Assembly (NCBI GenBank): GCA_001657385.1
Contig: LYSZ01000004.1
Location: forward strand, 343,855 to 407,854
Length of the DNA: 64,000 nt
Direction of reading: 5' to 3'
DNA from: Parvularcula sp. BBD 1991-13
GTDB lineage: Bacteria > Pseudomonadota > Alphaproteobacteria > Caulobacterales > Parvularculaceae
The notes under the pieces: model-generated
The model's input: the letters and a program-made list of their open reading frames with translations, nothing else
What the model was told of the DNA's origin: nothing
The model's database searches: none
Made by a program: the position numbers and the translations under genes
Part shown: piece by piece, positions 19,597-28,897 of the stretch
Position numbering within the stretch: the stretch's first letter is position 1
Layout: each line of letters opens with the position of its first letter

Positions 19597-19614
19597 TTTC
19601 TGTCATGACAGAAA
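19597..19614. promoter_or_regulatory. 18-bp perfect palindrome over the start codon of the GbsR/MarR gene
   Basis: TTTCTGTCATGACAGAAA is a perfect palindrome centred near the ATG at 19605. In DNA it could be an autoregulatory operator; in RNA it could form a hairpin that hides the start. No clear Shine-Dalgarno sequence precedes this ATG. Confidence 0.45.
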
Positions 19615-20174
19615 CAACTGAAAAAAAGGAAACGCTCAGCCCGGCCATGGAGCGCTTCATTCTTCACTGGGGCGACATGGGCGCGACCTGGGGCGTCAAC
19701 CGGTCGGTGGCGCAGGTCCACGCGCTGCTCCTGGTCAGCGACCGTCCGCGTCCGGCGGACGAGATCGCGGAAACCCTGAATCTCGCCCGGTCCAATGTCT
19801 CCACATCGATCAAGGACCTGACGGGTTGGGATCTTGTCCGGCGCGTGCCGGTGCGCGGCGAGCGCCGCGACCATTTCGAGGCGGTGGGCGATGTCTGGGA
19901 GATGGTCGCGCGCATCGTCGAGATCCGCAAGGCGCGCGAGATCGATCCCGCCAAGGCGGTCCTGAAAACCTGCCTCGACGACGTGCGGAACGACCCGGCG
20001 GCCAGTCCGGTCGCGGTCGGGCGCCTCAGCGACATCGCCGAACTGATCGATCTCTTCGACGGCTGGTACGGCCAGGTCAAGGATCTGCCGAAGGATTCGC
20101 TATTGCCGTTGATCCGCATGGGATCGAAGGCGGTGGATCTCCTGAAGCCCTTCGTCGGGAAAAAGCGCGAGTAA
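19605..20174 (+). CDS. GbsR/MarR family transcriptional regulator
   Basis: 189 residues with a winged-helix domain: VHALLLVSDRPRPADEIAETL, then the recognition helix NLARSNVSTSIKDLTGWDLVRRV and a wing with GERRDHFEA (about 38-90). The start of the protein, including RFILHWGDMGATWGVNR, is characteristic of the GbsR subgroup, whose Bacillus member responds to choline. The C-terminal part (95-189) is helical and probably dimerises. It may control the membrane protein genes that follow (next start 46 bp downstream) or the divergent cys operon. Confidence 0.88.
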   Translation: MTETTEKKETLSPAMERFILHWGDMGATWGVNRSVAQVHALLLVSDRPRPADEIAETLNLARSNVSTSIKDLTGWDLVRRVPVRGERRDHFEAVGDVWEMVARIVEIRKAREIDPAKAVLKTCLDDVRNDPAASPVAVGRLSDIAELIDLFDGWYGQVKDLPKDSLLPLIRMGSKAVDLLKPFVGKKRE

Positions 20175-20220
20175 CGGCGCTGAACAAAACAGGCTTTGCA
20201 GCATGAAAAGGAGACGGGTG

Positions 20221-20751
20221 ATGGCTTACGAGGCTTATGTCGCTGACGAAACGGCGCCGGGCGCCAGGACGTCTCCAAATCGCCGGCCGCCGCGGGTTTC
20301 CGCAAGGGGGCCGGCGTCTGGCCCGACAACCGGCGCGGCCCAGCTTCTCGCCTATCTCGCCGCCGCGCCGCTGATCGCCGCCGCTCTCCTCATCGTCGCC
20401 CTGAACGGCGGTTCGGGACCGGTCCCGGAGCTGATGGCGCTTTACGGCGCGGCGCTGATCGTCTTTTTCGGCGGCGTGCGCTGGGGCGTCGCGGTGATGC
20501 GGCCTGAGGGGCCGACCCTTCGCAGCCTGCTCGGCTCCGCGCTGCCGCTCATGCTGGCGCTGCCGCTGTTTCTTCCGTGGGCGCTGCATCTGAAGTTCGT
20601 CGCCATCATGGCGCTGACGGCGGCGCTGCTCGTCGACGACCTGAACGCCACCCGGCGCGGCTCCGGCGCGCCCGCATGGTATCTCGCCGTGCGCCTGCCG
20701 CTCACCGTGCTGATCGAAGTGGCGTTTCTCGTCGCGCTGGCGGAGGCGTGA
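20221..20751 (+). CDS. DUF3429 family membrane protein
   Basis: 176 residues from the ATG at 20221 (AAGGAG seven bases upstream; an in-frame ATG at 20203 precedes the ribosome site). After a hydrophilic N-terminus of about 40 residues there are four to five hydrophobic segments. The family motif ALYGAALIVFFGGVRWG lies near residue 75-90. DUF3429 proteins are small inner-membrane proteins of unknown role, common in proteobacteria. The next gene starts 2 bp after the stop, so they form an operon with the regulator upstream. Confidence 0.82.
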   Translation: MAYEAYVADETAPGARTSPNRRPPRVSARGPASGPTTGAAQLLAYLAAAPLIAAALLIVALNGGSGPVPELMALYGAALIVFFGGVRWGVAVMRPEGPTLRSLLGSALPLMLALPLFLPWALHLKFVAIMALTAALLVDDLNATRRGSGAPAWYLAVRLPLTVLIEVAFLVALAEA

Positions 20752-20753
20752 GC

Positions 20754-21254
20754 ATGGCGACCGGCTTCCTTCGCGAAGCAGCGCCGGCGTCGCGCATCTA
20801 TGCCGGCCTGTGGATTATTCTGGTCTACGCCGCGTTCGGCCCACCGCTCGGGTGGGCTGTGCTTGCGGCGTTCTTTGCCGTTTCCGCTGTCGGGAAGGGG
20901 ATTGTCGAGACCGGCATTGATACCGAGTCAGTGCGCGCATTACTCAAGGCCGTCCCCGCTTTTCTGGCTGTTCTGTCGATCGGCGGTCTGCTTTCCTATG
21001 TCTTCGGCCTCATCCCCGCCTTCCTAACCGGAGTCGCGCTTGCGGCGTGGCATGGGGCGAGCGGACGGGCGGGATATGCGGCGGCGTTTGTCGCGGCGCT
21101 TGCGGCCGGTCTGATCGCGCGTACGGTCAACATTCTCGACAACCGCGAACTCACCGCGTTTTCGGCGGGGCTGATCTGCGCCGGCCTCGCTTCAAGTCTG
21201 ATCCTGCGTTTCTTCTTCCGCGGCCTGTTTGCCAAAGCGCCCCGTCCCGCTTAA
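20754..21254 (+). CDS. small integral membrane protein, unknown family
   Basis: 166 residues from the ATG at 20754, seven bases after GGAGG. About five membrane helices can be seen: around 16-32, 34-48, 65-85, 88-105 with SYVFGLIPAFLTGVAL, and the C-terminal half, ending with the basic stretch RFFFRGLFAKAPRPA. I do not recognise a named family. It is nearly contiguous with the DUF3429 gene (2 bp gap), which suggests a shared function at the inner membrane. Confidence 0.7.
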   Translation: MATGFLREAAPASRIYAGLWIILVYAAFGPPLGWAVLAAFFAVSAVGKGIVETGIDTESVRALLKAVPAFLAVLSIGGLLSYVFGLIPAFLTGVALAAWHGASGRAGYAAAFVAALAAGLIARTVNILDNRELTAFSAGLICAGLASSLILRFFFRGLFAKAPRPA

Positions 21255-21300
21255 GGAAAGGCGGCGCGCGGCGCCGTTCCTTCCCTTGTTGTCTCCGGTT

Positions 21301-22050
21301 ATGACCCCCGATCCCCTTCAGCTCGCCATCCTCTTCGTCGCCGGCGTGGCGTCCGGCTGGATCAACGTGCTTGCGGGGGGCGGATCGATCCTCACCGTGC
21401 CGGTGATGGTGTTCATGGGGCTGCCGGGTCCTGTCGCCAACGGCACCAACCGCATCGGCATCATCACCCAGAACATCGCCTCGGTCGCGACCTTCTTCCG
21501 CAAGGGCTATTCGGATTTTCGCCTCAGCGCGACGCTGGCCGGCGCGGCCTGCGTCGGGGCGTTCTTCGGCGCGAATGTCGGCGCCGAGCTTGACGGCGTA
21601 TGGTTCGACCGCACCATCGCCGTCATCATGATCGGGGTGCTCGTCATTATGCTGACCGACATCGGGCAGAAACCGGTCGATCCGGCGGCGCGGCCGCGCA
21701 ACCTGCTCGCCGGTCATCTCCTCATGGTCGGCGCCGGGGTCTGGGGCGGTTTCATCCAGATCGGGGTCGGCTTTATCATGATGCCGATCCTCAACCGCGT
21801 GATGGGGCTCGACCTGATCCGGGTGAACATGCACAAGGTGTTCATCGCCCTGATGTTCTCCTTCGTCGCCCTGGCCGTGTTCGCCGTCAGGGTGGAGATC
21901 GAATGGGGCCTTGGCGCGGCGCTGGCCGGCGGATACGCCATCGGCGGCTGGCTCGGCGCGGGCTCCGCCGTGGCGAAGGGCGAGGGGCTGATCAAGCGGG
22001 TTTTCTACATCGCCCTGGCGGCGATGGCGGTGAAGCTGCTGTTCTTCTGA
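21301..22050 (+). CDS. sulfite exporter TauE/SafE family protein
   Basis: A 249-residue permease with seven to eight membrane helices. The two inverted-repeat halves each begin with the TauE/SafE signature: GWINVLAGGGSILTVPVMV (about 18-36) and GVWGGFIQIGVGFIMMPIL (about 148-166). Members export sulfite, sulfoacetate or other small anions. Because of the nearby sulfate-activation genes a sulfur compound is plausible, but that is inference. The ATG at 21301 gives the normal short N-terminus; an upstream in-frame ATG at 21229 overlaps the previous gene and adds a basic tail without hydrophobic character. Confidence 0.88.
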   Translation: MTPDPLQLAILFVAGVASGWINVLAGGGSILTVPVMVFMGLPGPVANGTNRIGIITQNIASVATFFRKGYSDFRLSATLAGAACVGAFFGANVGAELDGVWFDRTIAVIMIGVLVIMLTDIGQKPVDPAARPRNLLAGHLLMVGAGVWGGFIQIGVGFIMMPILNRVMGLDLIRVNMHKVFIALMFSFVALAVFAVRVEIEWGLGAALAGGYAIGGWLGAGSAVAKGEGLIKRVFYIALAAMAVKLLFF

Positions 22051-22332
22051 CGGCCGGCATGCCGCCCGCCCTCACCTTTTGCGCAGCGTGCGCGAAGCGC
22101 AACCGTTTCCATTAAAAGGTGTATGCTGTCGCCCAAGAATTTTACTAAGTATCTGCTTTTATTAAAAAAGTTTTCCAGAGGCGTTATGCCGCCAGTTTTC
22201 CACAGGGGTTTGCTTTGACAGACTGTCGCAGGTCGGGCACGTAGCGCGTGACATCGCCGCCGCTGTCGCCGCAAGGCCTTTTATGCGCGCGGCGGCGACA
22301 CGTTACGCTCTATTATCCGAGAAGGCATCTCC
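22051..22332. other. intergenic region with hairpin and possible prp promoter
   Basis: CACCTTTT (22073) and AAAAGGTG (22115) form the ends of a long hairpin that also pairs TTGCGC with GCGCAA inside; it probably terminates the upstream operon. TTGACA at 22215-22220 could be the -35 box of the propionate operon, but no good -10 follows. The region 22130-22200 is AT-rich. No open frame looks real. Confidence 0.45.
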
Positions 22333-23874
22333 ATGGAAATTCATGACGTCCGCGCGCATCGCTCCAAAGACAACCTGAAGCGGGAGGACCAGCTCGCCTG
22401 GAAGATCGCCGAGGTCGCCGCCGACGCGGTCGAGGTCGACGCCGAGGCGACGGACATGATCATCAACCGCATCATCGACAACGCGTCAGTGGGGATCGCC
22501 TCGCTGAACCGCGGGCCGATCAAGTCGGCGCGGGCGATGGCGAACGCCCATCCGCGTTCCGGCGGCGCGACCCTGTTCGGCCTGCCCGCGGCGCATACGG
22601 TGTGTGCGGAATGGGCGGCCTGGGCGAACGGGACGGCGGTGCGCGAGCTGGACTTTCACGACACGTTTCTGGCGGCGGACTATTCCCACCCCGGCGACAA
22701 CATTCCGCCGGTGCTCGCCGTGGCGCAGCAATGCGGCCGCGACGGCCGCGACCTCGTGCGCGGCGTCGCGACGGGCTACGAGATCCAGGTGAACCTCGTC
22801 AAGGCGATTTGCCTGCACGAGCACAAGATCGACCATATCGCGCATATCGGACCGTCCGCCTCCGCGGCGGTCGGAACGCTTCTTGGTCTGCCCACGGAGG
22901 TCATCTACCAGTCGGTGCAGCAGGGCCTGCATACGACGGTGACGACGCGCCAGTCGCGCAAGGGCGAGATCTCCACCTGGAAGGCGTTCGCGCCGGCCTA
23001 TGCAGGCAAGCTCGCCATCGAGGCGGTGGACCGCTGCATGCGCGGCGAGGGCGCGCCGAGCCCGATTTACGAGGGCGAGGATTCCGTAATCTCGTTCATT
23101 CTCAACGGCCGCACCGCCCGCGACAGGGGCGAGAGCCCGTACGAGCCGACTTATCACGTGCCCCTGCCGGCCAAGGGCGAGGCCAAGCGCGCGATCCTTG
23201 AGACCTACACCAAGGAGCATTCGGCGGAGTATCAGTCACAGGCGCTGATCGACCTTGCCTTCCGTATGGGGAAGGTCATCGTCGAGCGCGGCGGCTTCGA
23301 CAAGGTCAAGTCGATCGTTCTGCACACGTCTCACCACACGCATTACGTCATCGGCACCGGTTCCGGCGATCCGCAAAAGATGGACCCCAACGCCAGCCGC
23401 GAGACCCTCGACCATTCGATCATGTACATCTTTGCAGTCGCGCTTCAGGACGGCGAATGGCATCACGTCAAGTCCTACGCGCCGGAACGGGCGCGGCGCG
23501 AGGACACGGTGCGGCTCTGGCATAAGATTTCGACCACCGAAGACCCGGAATGGACGCGGCGCTATCACAGCCAGGACCCGAACGAGAAAGCCTTCGGCGC
23601 CCGGGTTGTCGTCGCCATGGAGGACGGCTCGGAAATCGTCGACGAGCTTGGCATCGCCAACGCGCATCCCTTCGGCGCGCGCCCGTTCGGCCGCGCGGAG
23701 TACGTGAAAAAGTTCAAGACCCTGACCGAGGACATTCTCGACCCGGCGGAATCGGAGCGTTTCCTCGATCTCGTGCAGCAACTGCCGAACCTGTCTGCCG
23801 AACAGGTCAAACTGCTCAATCCGGTGGCTCCGGCGGGCTATCTGGTGGAAAATCCGGCGAAGGGGATTTTCTAA
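22333..23874 (+). CDS. prpD: 2-methylcitrate dehydratase (MmgE/PrpD family)
   Basis: Dehydrates 2-methylcitrate to 2-methyl-cis-aconitate in the methylcitrate cycle that oxidises propionyl-CoA. A 513-residue protein of full family length. Typical segments are [36 protein letters not shown], the [14 protein letters not shown] stretch, and [16 protein letters not shown]. The clustering with prpB and prpC, in one direction with short gaps, supports the assignment over other MmgE/PrpD roles. GAGAAGG precedes the ATG. Confidence 0.95.
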   Translation: MEIHDVRAHRSKDNLKREDQLAWKIAEVAADAVEVDAEATDMIINRIIDNASVGIASLNRGPIKSARAMANAHPRSGGATLFGLPAAHTVCAEWAAWANGTAVRELDFHDTFLAADYSHPGDNIPPVLAVAQQCGRDGRDLVRGVATGYEIQVNLVKAICLHEHKIDHIAHIGPSASAAVGTLLGLPTEVIYQSVQQGLHTTVTTRQSRKGEISTWKAFAPAYAGKLAIEAVDRCMRGEGAPSPIYEGEDSVISFILNGRTARDRGESPYEPTYHVPLPAKGEAKRAILETYTKEHSAEYQSQALIDLAFRMGKVIVERGGFDKVKSIVLHTSHHTHYVIGTGSGDPQKMDPNASRETLDHSIMYIFAVALQDGEWHHVKSYAPERARREDTVRLWHKISTTEDPEWTRRYHSQDPNEKAFGARVVVAMEDGSEIVDELGIANAHPFGARPFGRAEYVKKFKTLTEDILDPAESERFLDLVQQLPNLSAEQVKLLNPVAPAGYLVENPAKGIF

Positions 23875-23910
23875 AGGGCGCGGGACGCGCCCGAAGCAAA
23901 GGAGAACGTC

Positions 23911-24291
23911 ATGCTGGCTTATTCAACCATCGGCGTCAGCGACATGGACGCGGCGCGGAAATTCTACGACGCGCTGTTCGAGGAGATCGGCGCCAAAGTG
24001 CTTTTTGAGCGGCCGGACGGGGGCTTCGTCGGTTACGGCGTGGCGCCGGGCCAGCCGATGTTCGGGATCGCCCGGCCCTATGACGGCGGCGAGGCGTCGC
24101 CGGGCAACGGCAATATGGTCGCCATCGCCGCCAAGGATCCCGCGCAGGTGAAAGCCCTCTACGACAAGGCGATTGCGCTCGGCGCCTCATGCGCGGGCGA
24201 GGCCGGCCCGCGCCTCAACGGCGCGGCCACCTGCGGTTACGTGCGCGACCCCGACGGCAACAAGCTGAACTTTTTCTGCATGGGCGGTTAA
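23911..24291 (+). CDS. VOC family protein (glyoxalase/dioxygenase fold)
   Basis: 126 residues with the paired beta-alpha-beta-beta-beta modules of the vicinal oxygen chelate fold: an N-terminal YSTIGVSDMDAARKFYDALF, a central FGIARPYDGG and a C-terminal CGYVRDPDGNKLNFFCMG. The last motif carries the metal-binding Glu position in many family members, but here the usual Glu is not obvious (NKLNFF), so the metal site may be altered. It lies between prpD and prpB; a role such as methylmalonyl-CoA epimerase is possible but cannot be shown. Confidence 0.82.
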   Translation: MLAYSTIGVSDMDAARKFYDALFEEIGAKVLFERPDGGFVGYGVAPGQPMFGIARPYDGGEASPGNGNMVAIAAKDPAQVKALYDKAIALGASCAGEAGPRLNGAATCGYVRDPDGNKLNFFCMGG

Positions 24292-24431
24292 GGATCGGCG
24301 TCAACGGCGGCGCCCGCCGCGCTCGACCGCTGGCGCCGGCTTGTCGGCGCGGCCTGAAGGCGCGGGGCGAAGAGGCGAAGAGACGGGCAAACGCCGGCGC
24401 CGAGCCGACGGCGTTCAGATTGGAGACGAAT

Positions 24432-25343
24432 ATGTTGTTTACGGAAAAATCGCCTGCGGAAAAACGCAAAGCTTTTCGCGAGGGCCTCGCCTCCGGGAAG
24501 CTGTTGCAGTTTCCGGGCGCATTCAACCCGCTCTGCGCACAGATGATCGAGCGCAAGGGGTTTGACGGGGTCTATATCTCAGGCGCGGTGATGGCCGCGG
24601 ATCTGTGCTTGCCCGATATCGGTCTTGCGACGATGACGGAGTTCGTCGAGCGCGGCCAGCAAATCGCCCGCGTGAGCGATCTGCCGGCCTTTATCGACAT
24701 CGACACCGGCTTCGGGGAGCCGATGGCGGCCGCGCGCACCGTCCGGTCGATGGAGGAGGCGGGGCTTGCCGGCTGTCACATCGAGGACCAGGTGATGCCC
24801 AAGCGCTGCGGCCATCTCGACGGCAAGGAAATCGTGCCGACGGAAATCATGGTCCAGCGCGTCAAGGCCGCCGCCGAAGCGAAGCGCGATGCGAATTTCG
24901 TCCTGATCGCCCGGTCCGACGCCCGCGCGGTTGAGGGGCTCGACAGCGCCATCGACCGGATGAAAGCTTATGTGGACGCCGGCGCCGACATGATCTTTCC
25001 CGAAGCGATGAAGTCGGAACAGGAGTTCGAGGCGGTGCGCGCCGCCCTTGACGTTCCGATCCTCGCCAACATGACCGAATTCGGCAAAAGCCGCCTGCTG
25101 AACAAGACCGAGCTGGAAAATCTCGGCTTCAATGTGGTGATCTATCCGGTGACGACGCTGCGCCTGGCCATGGGCGCGTGCGACCGCGGTCTCGACCGCA
25201 TCCTCGCCGACGGCGACCAGAACGCCATTCTGGACGACATGCAGCACCGGCGCGATCTCTACGATCTTTTGCGCTACCACGACTATAACAAGTTCGATGA
25301 GTCGATATATAATTTTCAGGTGGGCGATACGCCCATGGAGTAA
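24432..25343 (+). CDS. prpB: 2-methylisocitrate lyase
   Basis: Splits 2-methylisocitrate into succinate and pyruvate, the last step of the methylcitrate cycle. 303 residues from the ATG at 24432, preceded by GGAGA. ICL/PEPM-superfamily motifs are visible: FPGAFNPLCAQMIERKGFDGVYISG, DIDTGFGEP for the Mg site, and the active-site loop PKRCGHLDGKEIV with its Cys. IARSDARAVEGLD and the C-terminal HDYNKFDE complete the family pattern. The upstream open frame extends further but without family similarity. Confidence 0.96.
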   Translation: MLFTEKSPAEKRKAFREGLASGKLLQFPGAFNPLCAQMIERKGFDGVYISGAVMAADLCLPDIGLATMTEFVERGQQIARVSDLPAFIDIDTGFGEPMAAARTVRSMEEAGLAGCHIEDQVMPKRCGHLDGKEIVPTEIMVQRVKAAAEAKRDANFVLIARSDARAVEGLDSAIDRMKAYVDAGADMIFPEAMKSEQEFEAVRAALDVPILANMTEFGKSRLLNKTELENLGFNVVIYPVTTLRLAMGACDRGLDRILADGDQNAILDDMQHRRDLYDLLRYHDYNKFDESIYNFQVGDTPME

Positions 25344-25344
25344 G

Positions 25345-25677
25345 ATGACCGCTGACCGCCAGAACGAGAAGCGCGCCTGTTACGCCGTTATCTTTTCCAG
25401 CGTGCGCAAGAATGAGCATCACGGATATGACGAGACCGCGGCGGCGATGGAGACGCTGGCGCGGACCATGCCGGGCTATCTCGGGCACGAGGCCGCGCGC
25501 GGAAGCGACGGTTTCGGGATCACGGTTTCCTACTGGGAAAGCGAGGACGCGATCGCGAACTGGAAGCGGCATGCGGATCATCTGGCGGCGCAGCAGCGCG
25601 GCAGAAAAGATTGGTACAGCGATTATATGGTGCGGGTCGCCAGGGTGACGCGCAGCTACGGAATGAAAAGAGCCTAA
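25345..25677 (+). CDS. antibiotic biosynthesis monooxygenase (ABM) domain protein
   Basis: 110 residues, a single dimeric alpha-beta barrel ABM domain. Diagnostic segments are AVIFSSVRKNEHHGYDETAAAMETLARTMPGYLGHEAARG and the YWESEDAIANWKRHADH stretch. Many such proteins are cofactorless monooxygenases or heme-binding proteins; others have unknown roles. The start is one base after the prpB stop codon, so it is translated with the prp operon. Its contribution to propionate breakdown is not known. Confidence 0.85.
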   Translation: MTADRQNEKRACYAVIFSSVRKNEHHGYDETAAAMETLARTMPGYLGHEAARGSDGFGITVSYWESEDAIANWKRHADHLAAQQRGRKDWYSDYMVRVARVTRSYGMKRA

Positions 25678-25689
25678 GGAGACGACAAC

Positions 25690-26826
25690 ATGGCGGACAG
25701 CGACATAAAATACGGCCTCGCGGGGGTGATGACGGACGACACGGCCGTTTCCAAGGTGATGCCGGAAACCAATTCGCTTACCTATCGCGGATACGCGGTG
25801 CAGGATCTCGCGGAACACTGCCGTTTCGAGGAGGTGGCTTACCTGATCTGGAACGGCGAGTTGCCGACGCAGGGCAAGCTCGACGAATTCATCGCCCAGG
25901 AAAAGGCCGACCGCGGATTGTCCGATGATCTCATCGCCGTCATGCGCAAATTCCCCGAGGGCGCGCATCCGATGGCGACCTTGCGCACGGCGGTGAGTTT
26001 TCTCGGCCTCGAAGCGGATATCGAAGGCGACCACGCCACGGACCGGCTTTACGAGCGCTCGATCAGCCTTTACGCCAAGCTTCCGCAGATCGTGGCGGTC
26101 GATTACCGCCTGCGCAACGGCTTGGAGCCGATCGCGCCGGACCCGGATCTCGGCTTTTCCGAAAACTTCTTCCATATGTGTTTCGGCAAGGTTCCGGCCC
26201 CCGAGGTCGTCAAGTGCTTCGACGTGTCGATGACCCTTTATGCGGAGCACTCCTTCAACGCGTCGACCTTCACGGCCCGCGTCATCGCCAGTTCCCTGTC
26301 GGGGATTTACTCCGCCGTCACCGGCGCGATCGGATCTCTCAAGGGCCCGCTTCACGGCGGCGCCAACGAGGCGGTGATGCACATGCTCAAAGAGGTCGGG
26401 ACCGCCGAGAATGCGCGGGCGTGGATGCTCGACGCGCTTGCGACCAAGAAAAAGATCATGGGCTTCGGCCACCGGGTCTATCGTTCGGGCGACAGCCGGG
26501 TGCCGACCATGACGCAAGCCTACAAGGCGATGGTCGACATCATCGGCACCGACGAAGCGAAAATGTACTGGGACATGTCGCGCATCCTCGACGAGACCAT
26601 GGTGGCGCAGAAGGGGATCTATCCCAATCTCGATTTTCCGGCCGGTCCGTCCTATTATCTCATGGGATTTGAAATTCCCATGTTCACGCCTATCTTCGTG
26701 ATGAGCCGCATCACGGGATGGACGGCGCATATCATGGAGCAGCTCGCGGACAACAAATTGATCCGCCCGCTGTCGAATTATACAGGGCCGGCGCAGCGCG
26801 AGGTGGTTCCCATCGGCCAGCGCTAG
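25690..26826 (+). CDS. prpC: 2-methylcitrate synthase / citrate synthase family
   Basis: Condenses propionyl-CoA with oxaloacetate to 2-methylcitrate. 378 residues, matching the short PrpC-type citrate synthases. Catalytic histidines are in KGPLHGGANEAVMHML and GFGHRVYRSGDSRVPTM, and the catalytic Asp is in the YPNLDFPAGP region. The N-terminus KYGLAGVMTDDTAVSKV is typical of methylcitrate synthases. It completes the prpD-prpB-prpC set. AAGGAGA precedes the start. Confidence 0.93.
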   Translation: MADSDIKYGLAGVMTDDTAVSKVMPETNSLTYRGYAVQDLAEHCRFEEVAYLIWNGELPTQGKLDEFIAQEKADRGLSDDLIAVMRKFPEGAHPMATLRTAVSFLGLEADIEGDHATDRLYERSISLYAKLPQIVAVDYRLRNGLEPIAPDPDLGFSENFFHMCFGKVPAPEVVKCFDVSMTLYAEHSFNASTFTARVIASSLSGIYSAVTGAIGSLKGPLHGGANEAVMHMLKEVGTAENARAWMLDALATKKKIMGFGHRVYRSGDSRVPTMTQAYKAMVDIIGTDEAKMYWDMSRILDETMVAQKGIYPNLDFPAGPSYYLMGFEIPMFTPIFVMSRITGWTAHIMEQLADNKLIRPLSNYTGPAQREVVPIGQR

Positions 26827-26847
26827 CGTCCGGCGGGCAAGGATGGC

Positions 26848-27459
26848 ATGACGGACCTTTCCACAGACACGGCCTCTCCCCGGGCGCGGAGCGACGCCGA
26901 ACGCGAACGCGCCAAGGAGGCGGTGCGCGAGCTTATTCGCTGGATCGGCGACGATCCCGAACGCGAAGGTCTGAAGGATACGCCCCGGCGGGTCGTCGAC
27001 GCTTTTCTGGAATACTTCCAGGGCTATGAGCAAAACCCCGAGGAATATCTCACCCGCACCTTCGAACAGGTCGGCGGCTATGACGAGATCGTGCTGTTGC
27101 GGGAAATCCCGTTCCACTCGCACTGCGAACATCACATGGCGCCGATCCTGGGCAAGGCCCATGTCGCTTACCTGCCCCGCGACAAGGTGGTCGGCATTTC
27201 CAAGCTCGCCCGCGTGGTGCACGCCTACGCCAAGCGCCTCCAGGTGCAGGAGCGGCTGACGGCGGAGATCGCCGACTGCATCCACAAGGTGCTCGATCCC
27301 TACGGCGTCGCCGTGGTGGTGGAAGCGACCCATGCCTGCATGACCTGCCGCGGGGTTGAAACGCCCGGCGTTATCATGACAACAAGCCGCATGATGGGCG
27401 TGTTCCGCGAAGACGAAAAAGCGCGCCAGGAAGTTATCAAGCTGATCGGCCTAACCTGA
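26848..27459 (+). CDS. folE: GTP cyclohydrolase I
   Basis: Converts GTP to 7,8-dihydroneopterin triphosphate, the first step of folate (and preQ) synthesis. 203 residues. Zinc and active-site residues lie in the segment [20 protein letters not shown] and in [10 protein letters not shown], and [20 protein letters not shown] is the family signature. The first 20 residues are unconserved. It follows prpC by about 20 bp without an obvious functional link. Confidence 0.97.
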   Translation: MTDLSTDTASPRARSDAERERAKEAVRELIRWIGDDPEREGLKDTPRRVVDAFLEYFQGYEQNPEEYLTRTFEQVGGYDEIVLLREIPFHSHCEHHMAPILGKAHVAYLPRDKVVGISKLARVVHAYAKRLQVQERLTAEIADCIHKVLDPYGVAVVVEATHACMTCRGVETPGVIMTTSRMMGVFREDEKARQEVIKLIGLT

Positions 27460-27475
27460 ACATTTTGAGGTTTTC

Positions 27476-28252
27476 ATGTCCTATGAATGCATCCTGACCG
27501 AAACCGACGGCGGCGTCGGCGTCATCACGCTGAACCGGCCGGAGGCGCTGAACGCGTTCAACGCCAAGCTGATGGACGAGGTGACCGACGCCGTCAGGAA
27601 ATTCGAAGCCGACGACGCGGTGGGCTGCCTGGTCGTCACAGGCTCGGAAAAAGCCTTCGCCGCCGGCGCCGACATCAAGGAAATGGCCTCCAAGGATTAC
27701 ATCGACGTCTTCAAGGAAGACTTCATCACCGCCAACTGGGAGGAAACCACCCGCGCCAGAAAGCCGGTCATCGCGGCGGTGGCGGGATACGCCCTCGGCG
27801 GCGGGTGCGAACTGGCCCTGATGTGCGATTTCATTATCGCCGGGGACAACGCCAAGTTCGGCCAGCCTGAAATCTCCATCGGCGCCATGCCCGGCGCCGG
27901 CGGCACGCAGCGTCTGGCGCGTTTCATCGGCAAGTCCAAGGCCATGGAAATGTGCCTGACCGGTCGGATGATGGACGCGGAGGAGGCCGAGCGCTGCGGC
28001 CTGGTCAGCCGCATCGTGCCCAAAGGCGAGTTGCGCGACGAGGCGATTCGCGTCGCCAAGCAGATCGCCGGTTTTTCCCGGCCCATCGCCATGCTGACCA
28101 AGGAAGCGGTCAACCGCGCTTACGAGACCACCCTGTCGGAAGGCGTGCGCTTCGAGCGGCGGGTCTTCCACTCTGTCTTCGCCCTCGAAGACCAGAAGGA
28201 AGGCATGGCGGCCTTCGCCGAAAAGCGCAAACCGAGCTTCAAGAACAAATAA
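27476..28252 (+). CDS. enoyl-CoA hydratase
   Basis: Hydrates 2-trans-enoyl-CoA to 3-hydroxyacyl-CoA in beta-oxidation. 258 residues, crotonase fold. The oxyanion-hole segments are [10 protein letters not shown] and [15 protein letters not shown]. Both catalytic glutamates are in place: Glu in the GGCELALM stretch, and Glu in [18 protein letters not shown]. The closest style is the short-chain FadB1x/EchA group. It is 16 bp after folE. Its role alongside the methylcitrate cycle could be breakdown of odd-chain acids, which is inference. Confidence 0.92.
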   Translation: MSYECILTETDGGVGVITLNRPEALNAFNAKLMDEVTDAVRKFEADDAVGCLVVTGSEKAFAAGADIKEMASKDYIDVFKEDFITANWEETTRARKPVIAAVAGYALGGGCELALMCDFIIAGDNAKFGQPEISIGAMPGAGGTQRLARFIGKSKAMEMCLTGRMMDAEEAERCGLVSRIVPKGELRDEAIRVAKQIAGFSRPIAMLTKEAVNRAYETTLSEGVRFERRVFHSVFALEDQKEGMAAFAEKRKPSFKNK

Positions 28253-28366
28253 AATACTGAAAAACATTGTCTTTTCGATAAGCGCCGGTCTACGCTCCCG
28301 AAGCAGCGTTCGGCGGGCGTTGGAAGCCGCGCCGGACCAGTAGGGAGCCAGTAGGGAGAAGGTCAA

Positions 28367-28843
28367 GTGAAGGTTCTATACGGCTTATTGGCTATATTGC
28401 TGGTTCAGGCTTGCGCCAGCGGGACAACGACGGTTCTGGCGCCGGCGAAAAGCGAAGCCAGGTTTTCTTCGGCGTCGATCGAAACCGGCGACGACACCGT
28501 CGCCGTGGAAGACGGCCTTGCGGAGTATTACGAGGAGAAGCTGCGCGAATACCTTTACGCGGAGGACGGTTTTTCCGAAGGCGACGAGCTTACGATCCGG
28601 TACAGGTTTATCCAGCTCGACAAGGGAAGCCGGGCCGCGCGCTATATCATCGGCTTCGGCGCCGGCAAGGGGGAGTTGACCATCGAGACGGTTTTCCTGG
28701 ATAGCGAGGGCGTTGAAGTTGCGAGGATTCAATCCGGGGGCGAAATCGCCGTGGGTTTCGCCGGCGGCAGCTTCAGGGAAGCGGTCGCGAAGGCGGCCGA
28801 GAAAACCGCCGATTACGCCAGGGAGAACCTTCTGGCTGGCTAA
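28367..28843 (+). CDS. DUF4410 family lipoprotein
   Basis: 158 residues with a lipoprotein signal peptide (lipobox LVQACAS, Cys at residue 16). The mature part contains the DUF4410 pattern: a helix AEYYEEKLREYLY, then YRFIQLDKGSRAARYIIGFGAGKGELTIE and a C-terminal helix with FREAVAKAAEKTADYA. It is likely anchored at the outer membrane, with unknown function. It is the first gene after a 110-bp gap following the enoyl-CoA hydratase. Confidence 0.78.
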   Translation: MKVLYGLLAILLVQACASGTTTVLAPAKSEARFSSASIETGDDTVAVEDGLAEYYEEKLREYLYAEDGFSEGDELTIRYRFIQLDKGSRAARYIIGFGAGKGELTIETVFLDSEGVEVARIQSGGEIAVGFAGGSFREAVAKAAEKTADYARENLLAG

Positions 28844-28897
28844 ACCTCCCGTTTCTCTCTAAAACACCGAAACTAGCGGGAAGAGCGCCGGATCACC

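Noticed and set aside
25129..27333. Minus-strand open frame of 734 codons opposite prpB, prpC and folE
   Set aside because: Its sequence has no domain pattern and the opposite strand holds four recognised genes.
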